Source: an uncultured Pelagibacteraceae bacterium
Lineage (GTDB): Bacteria > Pseudomonadota > Alphaproteobacteria > Pelagibacterales > Pelagibacteraceae
Assembly: GCA_902560075.1 (NCBI GenBank)
Contig: CACEKE010000001.1
Coordinates: 301,126-365,125 of the forward strand
Direction: 5' to 3'
DNA length: 64,000 bases
The notes beneath the pieces were generated by a model that saw only the letters and a list, made by a program, of their open reading frames with translations, was not told where the DNA came from and did not search any database. The position numbers were made by a program, and so were the translations under genes. Positions 54,605-62,888 of the stretch are shown piece by piece. Position 1 is the first letter of the stretch, and every line of letters begins with the position of its first letter.

Positions 54605-56071
54605 TTAATTCTTTTGTCTTCTCAAAAATGCTGGAATTTCTAAATCGTCTTCCTCATCTTTTGTTTTCTCAGTATCTTCGAAAGACGTAAATTTTTCCTC
54701 TAGATTTTCATCTGAATTAAATAAATCTGGTGTACTCTCTTCGATTTCATCTATTCCAAAATTTTCAAGACCGTTTGAGTCATCTTTTTGCTCAGTTTCC
54801 AAAATTAAAGGATTAGTGCTTTCATGATTATCGTCTTCAATTTTTTCATCTAAAATTTGCTCATTTATTATTTCAGATGATGCAATAGCTGAATAATCTT
54901 TCTCTACTTCACTATTAGCGAAGTTTGCACTTTCTGTTTTCATCTCTTCCTCAATTTTCAAAGCCGTAGCACCATCTGTAGCTTTCGATGCTTGAGCTTG
55001 AAAATTAAACGCATTTGAATTGCTTAGGTTTGAAAAATCTGAATATCCAGGATTTCTGTTATGGATACGATGTACCATATTTATTACAGATTTTGCCTCT
55101 GGTTGTTGTCCATCTAATGCAGTAGCTACAATAGATACTCTCATTTTTCCATCTAAACTTGGATCAGTTATTGCACCGATAATTAGCTCGGCTTCTTGAT
55201 CAACTTCCGCTCTTACTTTATTAACTGCCTCGTCCACTTCAAAGAGTTTAAGATCTTTTCCGCCAGTTATGTTAACAAGTAAACCCTTTGCACCCTTTAA
55301 TGTATAGTCATCTATTAAAGGGTTATTTATTGCCATCTCTGCTGCCTTGGTAGCTCTTCCCTCTCCTTCAGCTTCACCAGTTCCCATCATAGCTTTACCC
55401 ATTGAGCTCATTACTGTTTCAACATCTGCAAAATCAAGATTAATAAGCCCAGGTCTTACCATTAAATCTGTAATACTTTGAACACCATGAAGAAGAACAT
55501 CATTTGAAAGTTCAAATGACTCTTCAAATGTAGTTTGCTCGCTCGCAATTTTAAATAAGTTTTGATTTGGCACCACTATAATAGTATCTACATGTTTTCT
55601 TAATTCCTCTAAGCCTGATTGTGCTCTTCTCATTCTTGATGGACCCTCATATAAAAAAGGTAAGGTAACAACTCCAACAGTCAAAATATTCAACTCTTTA
55701 GCAGCTCGTGCTATTACATGAGCAGAGCCTGTTCCAGTTCCACCACCCATTCCAGCAGTTATAAAAACCATATTTGCACCCTGAAGTATATTAACTATTT
55801 CGTTTAAAGACTCATCGGCTGCTGCCTGTCCAATATCTAATTTAGCTCCAGCACCTAAACCTTTGGTTAAATTTAAACCAATCTGAACTTTTGCATTAGC
55901 TTTACTTAATTTAAGATCTTGTGCATCAGTATTTACCGCAATAAATTCTACACCTTGAAGACCATGATCGATCATTCCATTAATTGCATTTCCACCAGCT
56001 CCTCCTACTCCCATTACTAATATTCTAGGTTTAAGTTCCTTGATATCTGGTGCTTTAAAGTTAATTGTCAT
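54605..56071 (-). CDS. ftsZ: Cell division protein FtsZ, unusual position
   Basis: FtsZ is the tubulin-like GTPase of the division ring. The 488 residues have VMGVGGAGGNAINGM, the tubulin signature GGGTGTG (109-115), VDTIIVVPNQNLF and NNPLIDD, then a long acidic linker (about 340-475) and the C-terminal peptide IPAFLRRQ that binds FtsA. The gene lies 10 bases after mraZ and 18 bases before rsmH, at the front of the cluster. In most bacteria it is at the end, after ftsA. Its expression would therefore come under the MraZ-bound promoter. Confidence 0.97.
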   Translation of the reverse strand: MTINFKAPDIKELKPRILVMGVGGAGGNAINGMIDHGLQGVEFIAVNTDAQDLKLSKANAKVQIGLNLTKGLGAGAKLDIGQAAADESLNEIVNILQGANMVFITAGMGGGTGTGSAHVIARAAKELNILTVGVVTLPFLYEGPSRMRRAQSGLEELRKHVDTIIVVPNQNLFKIASEQTTFEESFELSNDVLLHGVQSITDLMVRPGLINLDFADVETVMSSMGKAMMGTGEAEGEGRATKAAEMAINNPLIDDYTLKGAKGLLVNITGGKDLKLFEVDEAVNKVRAEVDQEAELIIGAITDPSLDGKMRVSIVATALDGQQPEAKSVINMVHRIHNRNPGYSDFSNLSNSNAFNFQAQASKATDGATALKIEEEMKTESANFANSEVEKDYSAIASSEIINEQILDEKIEDDNHESTNPLILETEQKDDSNGLENFGIDEIEESTPDLFNSDENLEEKFTSFEDTEKTKDEEDDLEIPAFLRRQKN

Positions 56072-56081
56072 TTTTCCCTCT

Positions 56082-56537
56082 CTAGTTGTTTAGTTTTTGC
56101 TCCCATTTAAGGCTTGAACGATTAATATTTGATTTCTTCCTTGCTGTTACCTTAAATTTCTCAAATAAAGTTGGCTCCCAGATTTGAAATGTTTTGCCCT
56201 GACCAACAAAAACCATGCTATTTTTTATTTTTGCATGCTTTAATAATTTACCGGTTAATAATATTCTACCTTCGCTATCGAACTGTAAGTTAACACTTTC
56301 TGATAATATAGATGTAGCAAAATAATCTTTTTTTTCTTCAAAAGGATTAAGATTATCAATTGCATTAGTGATTTTTTCAATCCTATCTTGTGGCCAAGCC
56401 TCTAAACATTGATGATTAAACGAGGGGTAACAAATTACTCCGTTATATCCTAAGTTTGATAGATATGATCTATAAGAAGCAGGCACAGAAACTCTTCCTT
56501 TTTTGTCTAGTTTGTTTTCGTAAGTCGATAAAAACAT
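56082..56537 (-). CDS. mraZ: MraZ transcription regulator
   Basis: MraZ is a ring-forming AbrB-fold DNA-binding protein that represses the division cluster. The 151 residues contain two repeats, each with the DxxGR motif (LDKKGRVSVP and DSEGRILLTG) and the fold segments YENK and ICYPSFNHQCLEAW. It is the first gene of the dcw block. Three TGGG repeats in its promoter match the MraZ target, so it should regulate itself and ftsZ. Confidence 0.96.
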   Translation of the reverse strand: MFLSTYENKLDKKGRVSVPASYRSYLSNLGYNGVICYPSFNHQCLEAWPQDRIEKITNAIDNLNPFEEKKDYFATSILSESVNLQFDSEGRILLTGKLLKHAKIKNSMVFVGQGKTFQIWEPTLFEKFKVTARKKSNINRSSLKWEQKLNN

Positions 56538-56556
56538 ATCTCATATTTTCCCAATT

Positions 56557-56581
56557 TGGGTTTTTATGGGATATTATGGGT
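56557..56581 (-). promoter_or_regulatory. mraZ: MraZ operator: three TGGG repeats
   Basis: On the plus strand TGGGT (56557-56561), TGGGA (56567-56571) and TGGGT (56577-56581) repeat with exact ten-base spacing. MraZ of E. coli is known to bind TGGGN repeats with five-base gaps, which is the same period. They surround the -10 box of the mraZ promoter, so bound MraZ would block initiation. Confidence 0.75.
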
Positions 56582-56599
56582 TTTATAGATACGCGTCAA
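56571..56599 (-). promoter_or_regulatory. mraZ (division cluster) promoter
   Basis: On the minus strand a -35 TTGACG (56594-56599) and a -10 TAATAT (56571-56576) are 17 bases apart, close to consensus. The start of transcription would be near 56564, 27 bases before the mraZ ATG. It could drive the whole block, since the genes behind it overlap or nearly touch. Confidence 0.65.
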
Positions 56600-56660
56600 T
56601 AGTTATATTTAGGGTCGAATTGATAGGCTGTTTTAGGTAAAATTAGATTTATTGAAATTT

Positions 56661-57019
56661 TGTCAGGTAGAATATAAGCCGGGTTCTGTCATTTAAACTT
56701 ACCATTTATCTAGGCCTTAAATCACTTTAAGGCTCAAGCAACTAACCCAGACGACTAGCTAAAGACTGCTTTTAGTTAAAAAACAATGTCGTCTCTATTC
56801 AGTCTTGCTCTCGGTGGGGTTTTCCATGCGTTGAATGTTACCATTCAACCGGTGTGCTCTTACCACACCTTTTCACCCTTGCCTTGATAAGGCGGTTTAT
56901 TTTCTGTGGCACTATCCCTGGGGTCGCCCCCGCCAGTCATTAACTGGCACCGTGTCTTTATAGAGCCCGGACTTTCCTCTTTAAACTTTAGTTTAAAGCG
57001 ATAAGTCATCTACCTGACA
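56661..57019 (-). ncRNA. rnpB: RNase P RNA (type A)
   Basis: RNase P RNA cuts the 5' leader from tRNA precursors. On the minus strand the RNA is about 359 bases long. Its ends form a perfect 11-base-pair P1 stem (57009-57019 with 56661-56671, TGTCAGGTAGA). Conserved parts include GAGGAAAGTCCGGGCTC after the 5' region and the mirrored AGAACCCGGCTTATA near the 3' end, plus the GGGGGCGACCCC-like P-domain loop. A few pairs at each end could be off. Confidence 0.93.
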
Positions 57020-57025
57020 AAGATT

Positions 57026-57053
57026 AAAGTATTTATTATTTTCAAACTTTCAA
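57026..57053 (-). promoter_or_regulatory. rnpB promoter
   Basis: On the minus strand TTGAAA (57048-57053) and TACTTT (57026-57031) are 16 bases apart, and the -10 ends six bases before the 5' end of the P1 stem. The spacing to the mature RNA end supports it. Confidence 0.45.
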
Positions 57054-57064
57054 CTACTAAAATT

Positions 57065-57787
57065 TCAGGTTTTACTAAGGTTTTTTGCTATTATTAAACA
57101 TTCTTTGTCGATTATACCATTTAATAACTTTGTTCTATATTTTCTTTGGAAAGCTAAAGTTAAAAGTTTTTTGTTTTTTGAATTAGAGTCGACAAAATAT
57201 CCAATCTTTTTTAGATTGGAATAAAAGTTATTTTTTTCAGTTTTTGAAACTATTTTCTTTCTAAACGAAGCTAGCTTTCTTTTATTTATATTGTGCCATA
57301 AAGATAAATTTTCTTTAGCAAATAACTTCCAAGGAAATTTTTCTCCTGGATCTTTTTTTCGCGTATAAGAGACATCTGAGTGACCAAGTATATTTTTTTT
57401 ATTTATATTTAATTCTTTTTTTAAAAATTTACATAATTTTATTGAACTTAAAATCTGTTTTTTATTAAAAGCAGGGTATTTAAACGCGTGACCTGGATTC
57501 TGGATTTCAATCCCAACAGAATATTTATTTAATAGGTTAAAATTTTTCCATTTTGACCTACCAACATGCCATGCTATGTATTTTAATGGGACCATCAAAA
57601 CTACTTCACCATTTTTTTTTATGAAAAAGTGCGAACTAACTTTTGAATTGACATTAGTTAGTCGTTTTATTGCCTTAATTTCGCTTTTCATACCAGTATA
57701 GTGAATTATTATGAATTTTATTTGTCTAAGACTTCTCTTAGGAGTAGAAAAATTAGGTGAGTAATTTAATGAAAAATTATACCTCAT
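57065..57787 (-). CDS. AmpD-type N-acetylmuramoyl-L-alanine amidase with C-terminal extension
   Basis: The amidase cuts the bond between MurNAc (or anhydro-MurNAc) and the stem peptide. The 240 residues have the Amidase_2 zinc ligands His29 (IIIHYTG), His136 (ILGHSDVS) and Asp146 (KKDPGEKFPW), with the His to Asp spacing of AmpD, and YSVGIEIQNPG. A C-terminal part of about 60 residues (NFYSNLKKIGYFVDS onward) looks like a peptidoglycan-binding helix bundle as in AmiD. No signal peptide is seen, so a cytoplasmic recycling role is more likely. It is divergent from mlaA. Confidence 0.85.
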   Translation of the reverse strand: MRYNFSLNYSPNFSTPKRSLRQIKFIIIHYTGMKSEIKAIKRLTNVNSKVSSHFFIKKNGEVVLMVPLKYIAWHVGRSKWKNFNLLNKYSVGIEIQNPGHAFKYPAFNKKQILSSIKLCKFLKKELNINKKNILGHSDVSYTRKKDPGEKFPWKLFAKENLSLWHNINKRKLASFRKKIVSKTEKNNFYSNLKKIGYFVDSNSKNKKLLTLAFQRKYRTKLLNGIIDKECLIIAKNLSKT

Positions 57788-57852
57788 TAACTAGATTTTA
57801 TCATAGTAATTACTCATTTACATTGATAAAAGACTTCATATACAATCTAAGA

Positions 57853-58635
57853 ATGAAAAAATATTTACTTCTGCTATTTTTAAGTTTTTTAATAACTTTT
57901 AATGCTCATTCTAGCTCAGACGGATCTAACGACATGTCCAAAAAAAACAGTGGGGAAGTAAAAGATTGTTTTGAAAGTTTAAATAGAGGAATATTTGCCT
58001 TTAACCAGGCGCTTGATACTTTAATAATCGAGCCAGTTGCGAAAGGTTATAGATATCTACCTAAACCAATAAGAAATGGAACTAGTAATGCACTTAATAA
58101 TATTTCATTAGTCATAACAATTCCTAATAATATTTTGCAAGGTGATATAAAAGTTGCTGGAAAGAATAGTGCAAGATTTATTTTGAACTCGACAATTGGA
58201 ATTTTAGGCCTCTTTGATCCTGCAACTAAAATTGGATTGAACGATTATGTCAAAGAAGATTGGGGTCAGACCTTAGGTAAGTGGGGTGTAGGAGAGGGTT
58301 GCTACATAGTATTACCTATATTAGGTCCCTCAACTTTAAGAGATGCGTCTGCTTCTTTAGTAAATTATTCTGGTGGTAATGCTTGGTATAACATTACTGT
58401 AGATGAAGATACGCATTACTTTTCAGATTTTGATTATTATACTTCAAGGGGTTTAACAGGAGTAGATTTTAGAGCAAAAAATATAGAATCATTTGACAAC
58501 TTAAAGGCAAATTCTTTAGATTTCTACGCATCTGTAAAAAGCTTATATTTACAAGATAGAAAGAAAAAAATTTTTAACTCAGATGAAATCATTGAAACGT
58601 TGGATGACAGTGATTGGGAAGAAATAGATAATTAA
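57853..58635 (+). CDS. mlaA: MlaA-type outer membrane lipid asymmetry protein
   Basis: MlaA (VacJ) sits in the outer membrane and removes phospholipids from the outer leaflet, passing them to MlaC. From the ATG at 57853 it has about 260 residues: a signal peptide (MKKYLLLLFLSFLITFNAHS), then FESLNRGIFAFNQALD, KPIRNGTSNALNNI, RFILNSTIGILGLFDPA, EDWGQTLGKWGVGEGCYIVLPILGPSTLRD, all family blocks. No lipobox Cys is obvious. An in-frame start at 57757 was rejected because it places 32 residues ahead of the signal peptide. mlaC follows after 14 bases; the MlaFEDB pump is not here. Confidence 0.93.
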   Translation: MKKYLLLLFLSFLITFNAHSSSDGSNDMSKKNSGEVKDCFESLNRGIFAFNQALDTLIIEPVAKGYRYLPKPIRNGTSNALNNISLVITIPNNILQGDIKVAGKNSARFILNSTIGILGLFDPATKIGLNDYVKEDWGQTLGKWGVGEGCYIVLPILGPSTLRDASASLVNYSGGNAWYNITVDEDTHYFSDFDYYTSRGLTGVDFRAKNIESFDNLKANSLDFYASVKSLYLQDRKKKIFNSDEIIETLDDSDWEEIDN

Positions 58636-58649
58636 GTTTTGATACTTAA

Positions 58650-59243
58650 ATGTTAAAAACAAAAGTTAAAATTTTAATCATTTTTTGCCTTTTAATATTC
58701 AATTCAACTGCTAAAGCAAAAAATCCGAGTGAACTTATTATTGGAATAGTTGACAAAGCTTCAAGTATTCTCTCAAGTAATTCAAGCGATGATGATAAAA
58801 TAAAACAGCTTAATGAAATTGCTGAAAATAACGTAGATATTAAAGGTATTGGTTTTTATACTTTGGGTAAATTTAGAAAAGAAATTAGTTCAGAGGAGCA
58901 AGAAAGATATGCAGATTTATTTAGAAAATATTTTTTAAAAAGTTTCTCAAGTAGGCTTGTAACATATACAGATCCAAAAATTAATGTAATTTCAGAAAAG
59001 ATAGTTAATGAGAAGTATACAATTGTAAATAGTGTTTTAATCGCGACTGAGAAAAGACCTGAGGTTAAAATAGATTGGCGGGTTTATACAAAAAATCCTG
59101 ACAAGCCGCTAATTAGAGATTTAATTGTTGAAGGATTAAGTTTGGCCAGAACCCAGAAAGAAGAATTTAGATCAGTTATTCAAAATAATAATAATGATAT
59201 TAATGCATTATTTAAAACTTTAGAGGATTTTATTAATAAATAA
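58650..59243 (+). CDS. mlaC: MlaC periplasmic phospholipid carrier
   Basis: MlaC shuttles phospholipids between MlaA and the inner-membrane MlaFEDB complex. The 197-residue precursor has a signal peptide (about 1-23, cleavage near AKAKN), then helical and sheet parts with NVDIKGIGFYTLGKFRKEIS, EQERYADLFRKYFLKSFSSRL, VKIDWRVYTK and LIVEGLSLARTQKEEFRSVI, typical of the family. Co-located with mlaA. Its end is three bases from the convergent unknown gene. Confidence 0.93.
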   Translation: MLKTKVKILIIFCLLIFNSTAKAKNPSELIIGIVDKASSILSSNSSDDDKIKQLNEIAENNVDIKGIGFYTLGKFRKEISSEEQERYADLFRKYFLKSFSSRLVTYTDPKINVISEKIVNEKYTIVNSVLIATEKRPEVKIDWRVYTKNPDKPLIRDLIVEGLSLARTQKEEFRSVIQNNNNDINALFKTLEDFINK

Positions 59244-59246
59244 GTC

Positions 59247-59696
59247 TTACTTTTTTTTTGCTAATTGCTGTAATAAATAAATCTCTTTTTCTGATAAAGT
59301 ATTTCTTTCTTCTTTTATTTGTTCTCTTAAGCTAAATAGGCTTAAAAGCAATAAAACTGAAGTTAAAAAAGTAATTATTAAAAATAAAATTTCTTCTCTA
59401 GTTATGATAATTGTTGAAAAAAAAATAGATGTCCAAATAACAAAAATTCCCGTCAAAATTTTTTTTTGACTTTTTAGGTCTTTAATTTTTAAACATTGAA
59501 TTTGGAGACCTATAAAAAAAATCATGATTAATGATATTATACCCCTTAAGGTAATAACAACATCTACTCCACCACCATACAATTCCTTATGAATCAAATA
59601 GGCAATAATACCTTTGTAAGCAAAATAACATAAAATAATAAAAGATGTTAGTATCGATATAAGATAAGAATATTTAAACTTTATGTCCAGTTTCAT
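59247..59696 (-). CDS. Unknown four-helix membrane protein
   Basis: The 149-residue protein has about four hydrophobic segments (near 10-30, 47-65, 80-97 and 103-121), and ends in a charged helix (REQIKEERNTLSEKEIYLLQ). Between helices 1 and 2 is a short loop ELYGGGVDVV. I do not recognise the family and see no catalytic motif. It stands alone, with a tRNA upstream and convergent mlaC downstream. The clear open frame and compact genome support that it is real. Confidence 0.6.
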   Translation of the reverse strand: MKLDIKFKYSYLISILTSFIILCYFAYKGIIAYLIHKELYGGGVDVVITLRGIISLIMIFFIGLQIQCLKIKDLKSQKKILTGIFVIWTSIFFSTIIITREEILFLIITFLTSVLLLLSLFSLREQIKEERNTLSEKEIYLLQQLAKKK

Positions 59697-59761
59697 ATAT
59701 ACATTATATCCCCTTTTTATATAAAATAATTTAAAATTTTGAATTTGATTATATTAATTTT

Positions 59762-59838
59762 TGGTGGGCCCGCCAGGACTCGAACCTGGGACCAATACAT
59801 TATGAGTGTACTGCTCTAACCAACTGAGCTACAGGCCC
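59762..59838 (-). tRNA. tRNA with CAU anticodon (Ile2 favoured over Met)
   Basis: A 77-base cloverleaf on the minus strand: acceptor GGGCCTG pairs with CGGGCCC, D-arm TAGCTCAGTTGGTTAGAGC, anticodon loop CTCATAA, T-arm GGTTCGAGTCC, encoded CCA. CAU can mean elongator Met or Ile2 (read as AUA after lysidine modification). The acceptor and T-stem resemble alphaproteobacterial Ile2 as I remember them, but Met cannot be ruled out. Confidence 0.92.
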
Positions 59839-59849
59839 TTTATATTGAG

Positions 59850-59877
59850 CTTATACATTACTTAAAGTAATTGACAA
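59850..59877 (-). promoter_or_regulatory. Promoter of the CAU tRNA
   Basis: On the minus strand TTGTCA (59872-59877) and TATAAG (59850-59855) are 16 bases apart. The -10 lies 12 bases before the tRNA. A 7-1-7 palindrome (ATTACTT/AAGTAAT, 59857-59871) fills the spacer. Confidence 0.45.
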
Positions 59878-59889
59878 GATGTTACTATT

Positions 59890-59913
59890 AAAATTTCTAA
59901 ATATGTTTAGAAA
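59890..59913 (-). terminator. Weak hairpin after fkbM
   Basis: An eight-base-pair AT-rich stem (59906-59913 with 59894-59901) with a four-base loop is followed by TTTT on the minus strand, just after the fkbM stop. It has only one G-C pair, so termination is doubtful. Confidence 0.3.
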
Positions 59914-59919
59914 ATAAAT

Positions 59920-60633
59920 TCAATCAATTTTTTCAAAAAATCCGTTATCCCCTATTGAGTTTATATGACTATAATCAAAATTTTTGAGATGTTTTGTAAA
60001 TTTTATCTTATTAACCTTATTTGTTTCATCATACATTTCTATACAAATTAATTTGATCTTTATCTTATCAAGGTCAATACCTTCTAAAATTTCAAAATCA
60101 TGACCCTCAGCGTCAATATTCAAAAAATCTATAGAATTTATTTCAATATTTTTCTTCTTTAACAAATCTAAAAATTTAAAGGCTTCTATTTCCTTTTTAA
60201 TATAATTTCCCTCTGAAAATCTGTTCGAAGTTATATCAAAAAAATTTTTATTAATTGAGTTAATTGGGCTAAAATTATTATCTATATAAGAAAAAACATT
60301 TTTGCTTTGATTTGACATTGCTGCACAATAATTTTTATCTCTTTTTCGAATTATATTGAATAAATCAATTGATGTCTGGTTAATATCAATATTTATACCT
60401 TTCCATCCTCTATTATAAAGCTTTGCAGTGTTAGAATATAATATTGGATGGAAACAACCAATATCCACATAAAATCCTATTTGCTTATTTTCAAAAAATG
60501 AGTTGATAAACAAATCTTCTCCTGATTGAGAGTAGGTATTTCGTTTAATAAAGCATTTATGATGAAGGTATAAATTGTAAAGAAGATAAGGTTTATATAA
60601 CAAGTCATTTTTTTTTATCTTTTTTTTAAACAT
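59920..60633 (-). CDS. FkbM-family methyltransferase between two tRNA genes
   Basis: The 237-residue protein has the FkbM-type layout: SQSGEDLFINSFF, FYVDIGCFHPILYSNT with the SAM-binding glycine-rich part, and FLNIDAEGHDFEILEGID, then IKLICIEMYD. FkbM enzymes O-methylate sugars or small metabolites and are common in surface-polysaccharide gene sets. No other polysaccharide gene is adjacent; it lies alone between tRNA-Val (20 bases upstream) and the CAU tRNA. Target unknown. Confidence 0.85.
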   Translation of the reverse strand: MFKKKIKKNDLLYKPYLLYNLYLHHKCFIKRNTYSQSGEDLFINSFFENKQIGFYVDIGCFHPILYSNTAKLYNRGWKGINIDINQTSIDLFNIIRKRDKNYCAAMSNQSKNVFSYIDNNFSPINSINKNFFDITSNRFSEGNYIKKEIEAFKFLDLLKKKNIEINSIDFLNIDAEGHDFEILEGIDLDKIKIKLICIEMYDETNKVNKIKFTKHLKNFDYSHINSIGDNGFFEKID

Positions 60634-60652
60634 AATAAAAACAAATATTAAA

Positions 60653-60728
60653 TGGTGGGCCGTGTTAGAATCGAACTAACCACCCCTGCAATGTCAATGC
60701 AGTACTCTAACCGATGAGCTAACGGCCC
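60653..60728 (-). tRNA. tRNA-Val (GAC)
   Basis: A 76-base cloverleaf on the minus strand: acceptor GGGCCGT pairs with ACGGCCC, anticodon stem CTGCA/TGCAG with loop TTGACAT, so the anticodon is GAC (Val, reading GUC and GUU), T-arm with GTTCGATTC, encoded CCA. It lies between rpoD and fkbM. Confidence 0.96.
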
Positions 60729-60735
60729 ATGAATA

Positions 60736-60764
60736 AAATTACGATAAAAAGGGTATTTCTTCAA
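60736..60764 (-). promoter_or_regulatory. Possible tRNA-Val promoter
   Basis: On the minus strand TTGAAG (60759-60764) and TAATTT (60736-60741) are 17 bases apart, and the -10 ends seven bases before the tRNA. The rest of the 250-base gap up to rpoD shows no gene I can support. Confidence 0.4.
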
Positions 60765-60980
60765 TCTAATTTTGAATTCTCGTATATATATTCAAAAGTT
60801 TTTCTAAGATACATTTTTGACTTATAAATTTTGATAAAATTATTAATTGTTTAACCATAATGGTAACATACATCGAATAAGGTAGCATTTTTTTTGCTAA
60901 GATAGTCAATTGAATTAATTATTAATCTAACAATATAAAGTCTAATCAATTAATTAATAAGAACTTAGGTGATTTATTTA

Positions 60981-62822
60981 TTAGCTTTCTAAAAAACTTT
61001 TTAGTTGTTTTGATCTGCTAGGGTGCTTCAACTTTCTTAGGGCTTTTGCTTCTATTTGCCTAATTCTCTCTCTAGTTACAGAAAACTGTAAACCAACTTC
61101 TTCTAAAGTATGATCTGTATTCATCCCAACACCAAACCTCATTCTTAAAACTCTTTCTTCTCTTGGGGTAAGCGTAGACAAAATTTTTGTTGTAGCCTCA
61201 CTTAAATTAGATTTAATTGCCTGTTCAAGTGGAGCAAGGGCCTTGGTGTCCTCTATAAAATCTCCTAAGCTACTATCTTCTTCATCACCTACTGGTTTTT
61301 CTAATGAAACTGGCTCTTTTGAGATTTTTAAAACTTTTCTAACTTTTTCTAAAGGCATTCTTAATTTTTTAGATAATTCCTCAGGTGTAGCTTCTCTACC
61401 AAATTCACTTAAAATTAATCTTTGTGTTCTTACAATTTTGTTAATTGTTTCAATCATATGAACTGGTATTCTTATTGTTCGTGCTTGGTCGGCAATTGAT
61501 CTTGTTATAGCTTGCCTTATCCACCACGTAGCATATGTAGAGAATTTATAACCTCTTCTGTACTCAAACTTATCAACAGCTTTCATTAATCCTATGTTAC
61601 CCTCTTGTATCAAATCCAAAAATTGTAATCCCCGATTAGTATATTTTTTTGCTATAGAGATTACTAATCTTAAATTGGCCTCTACCATTTCTTTCTTAGC
61701 TATTCTCGACTCTTTTTCTCCTTTTTGAATTCTACTTACCATTTTTTTAAAGTCAGTAACTGAAATCCCTAATTTATTACTAATTTCTATTAATCTTTCT
61801 CTTATATTTTTAAATTCAACTTTATTTTTTTGAAAAAATTTTTTCCAAGTTTCGTTAGTATTTAAAAAATTTTTTAAATTAGGATTTATCTCATTCCCTA
61901 TATAAAACTTAATAAATTCATCCCGTGAAATTTTATTATCAATAGCTAACCTTAAAAGATTTCCCTCCAAGGATAATATTTTTTTATTTTCAACATAGTG
62001 CTTTTGTACGAGTTCTTCTAAAACAGATGGAGAAAGCTGTAATGATTTTATATTCTGCAAAATACTTTCAACTATATTTTTATAATTTTTTTGTTTTGAT
62101 GTAGAAAATGCTTGAGAGTTTAACAAACAATCTAACTTTTCTTTTTGATACTTGATTAGTTTATTATATTCCTTCGTTAAATTATGAATTGTCTGTAAAA
62201 CCTTTGGTTTGATCTCACTTTCCATTGCTGCAAGTGTTGGATTAAACTCGTCGTCAGCATTTTCTGTATTATCACTAGTTTGATCATTGCTATCATTTGT
62301 TTCTTTTTCATCATTTTTCTTTGACTTTTCTGAATTGCTTTCTTCATCTTCCATATAATTGGTGTCTATATCTATTATTTCCCTGACCATGATCTCATTT
62401 TTTTGTAATTTTTCGTTCCAGTCAAAAAATTGATTTGCAGTGAGTGGACTTTGTGATAGTGCATTGAGCATTACATCTTTGCCTGCCTCTATTCTTTTGG
62501 CAATTGCAATTTCACCCTCACGAGATAACAATTCCACACCTCCCATCTCTCTAAGATACATTCTGATCGGGTCATCACTTTTCTCTATTGATTTACCTTC
62601 GTCTTTAGAGGCACTGTCTTTTTTTCTTATAACTTTATAATCCGCTTTTTTTTCTACTAATGTAATATTTTCATCTAAAATATGAATGAATGCCTGACAC
62701 AAATTATCTTGAGAAAGATTTCTTTTACCAAGAGATTTATTTAATTCCTCATGAGTTATAAAACCTCTATGGGTTCCTCTACCCATCAATCTAGCAAATG
62801 ATTTTGTAATTATTCTTTCCAC
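60981..62822 (-). CDS. rpoD: RNA polymerase primary sigma factor RpoD (sigma-70)
   Basis: The housekeeping sigma factor. The 613 residues have region 1.1 ([12 protein letters not shown]), region 1.2 ([20 protein letters not shown]), a large acidic non-conserved region near 150-205 (many Asp, Glu and Asn), region 2 with RNRGL-type [19 protein letters not shown] and [17 protein letters not shown], region 3 and region 4 with [19 protein letters not shown]. The start is GTG at 62822; the frame stays open upstream to the dnaG stop without another good start codon. dnaG-rpoD is the classic macromolecular-synthesis order. Confidence 0.96.
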   Translation of the reverse strand: MERIITKSFARLMGRGTHRGFITHEELNKSLGKRNLSQDNLCQAFIHILDENITLVEKKADYKVIRKKDSASKDEGKSIEKSDDPIRMYLREMGGVELLSREGEIAIAKRIEAGKDVMLNALSQSPLTANQFFDWNEKLQKNEIMVREIIDIDTNYMEDEESNSEKSKKNDEKETNDSNDQTSDNTENADDEFNPTLAAMESEIKPKVLQTIHNLTKEYNKLIKYQKEKLDCLLNSQAFSTSKQKNYKNIVESILQNIKSLQLSPSVLEELVQKHYVENKKILSLEGNLLRLAIDNKISRDEFIKFYIGNEINPNLKNFLNTNETWKKFFQKNKVEFKNIRERLIEISNKLGISVTDFKKMVSRIQKGEKESRIAKKEMVEANLRLVISIAKKYTNRGLQFLDLIQEGNIGLMKAVDKFEYRRGYKFSTYATWWIRQAITRSIADQARTIRIPVHMIETINKIVRTQRLILSEFGREATPEELSKKLRMPLEKVRKVLKISKEPVSLEKPVGDEEDSSLGDFIEDTKALAPLEQAIKSNLSEATTKILSTLTPREERVLRMRFGVGMNTDHTLEEVGLQFSVTRERIRQIEAKALRKLKHPSRSKQLKSFLES

Positions 62823-62888
62823 AGCAATATAGTTCGGAAGATCTATATAATGTTTAATTAAAAAAAATCTATTTAAAATTTGACCTAT

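Noticed and set aside
59857..59871. Short palindrome ATTACTT-A-AAGTAAT before the CAU tRNA
   Set aside because: It is pure promoter-spacer sequence, AT-rich and with one-base centre; not enough to call an operator.
59762..60728. Integrated mobile element between the two tRNAs
   Set aside because: No integrase, transposase or long direct repeat is present; only the shared tRNA 3' end similarity exists.
60729..60827. A 32-codon plus-strand frame after tRNA-Val
   Set aside because: It begins at the tRNA edge, lacks a ribosome site and any feature beyond chance in AT-rich DNA.
60881..60905. TAGCA / TGCTA inverted repeat around a T run between rpoD and tRNA-Val
   Set aside because: Only five base pairs and no T tract after it on either strand, so it is not called a terminator.
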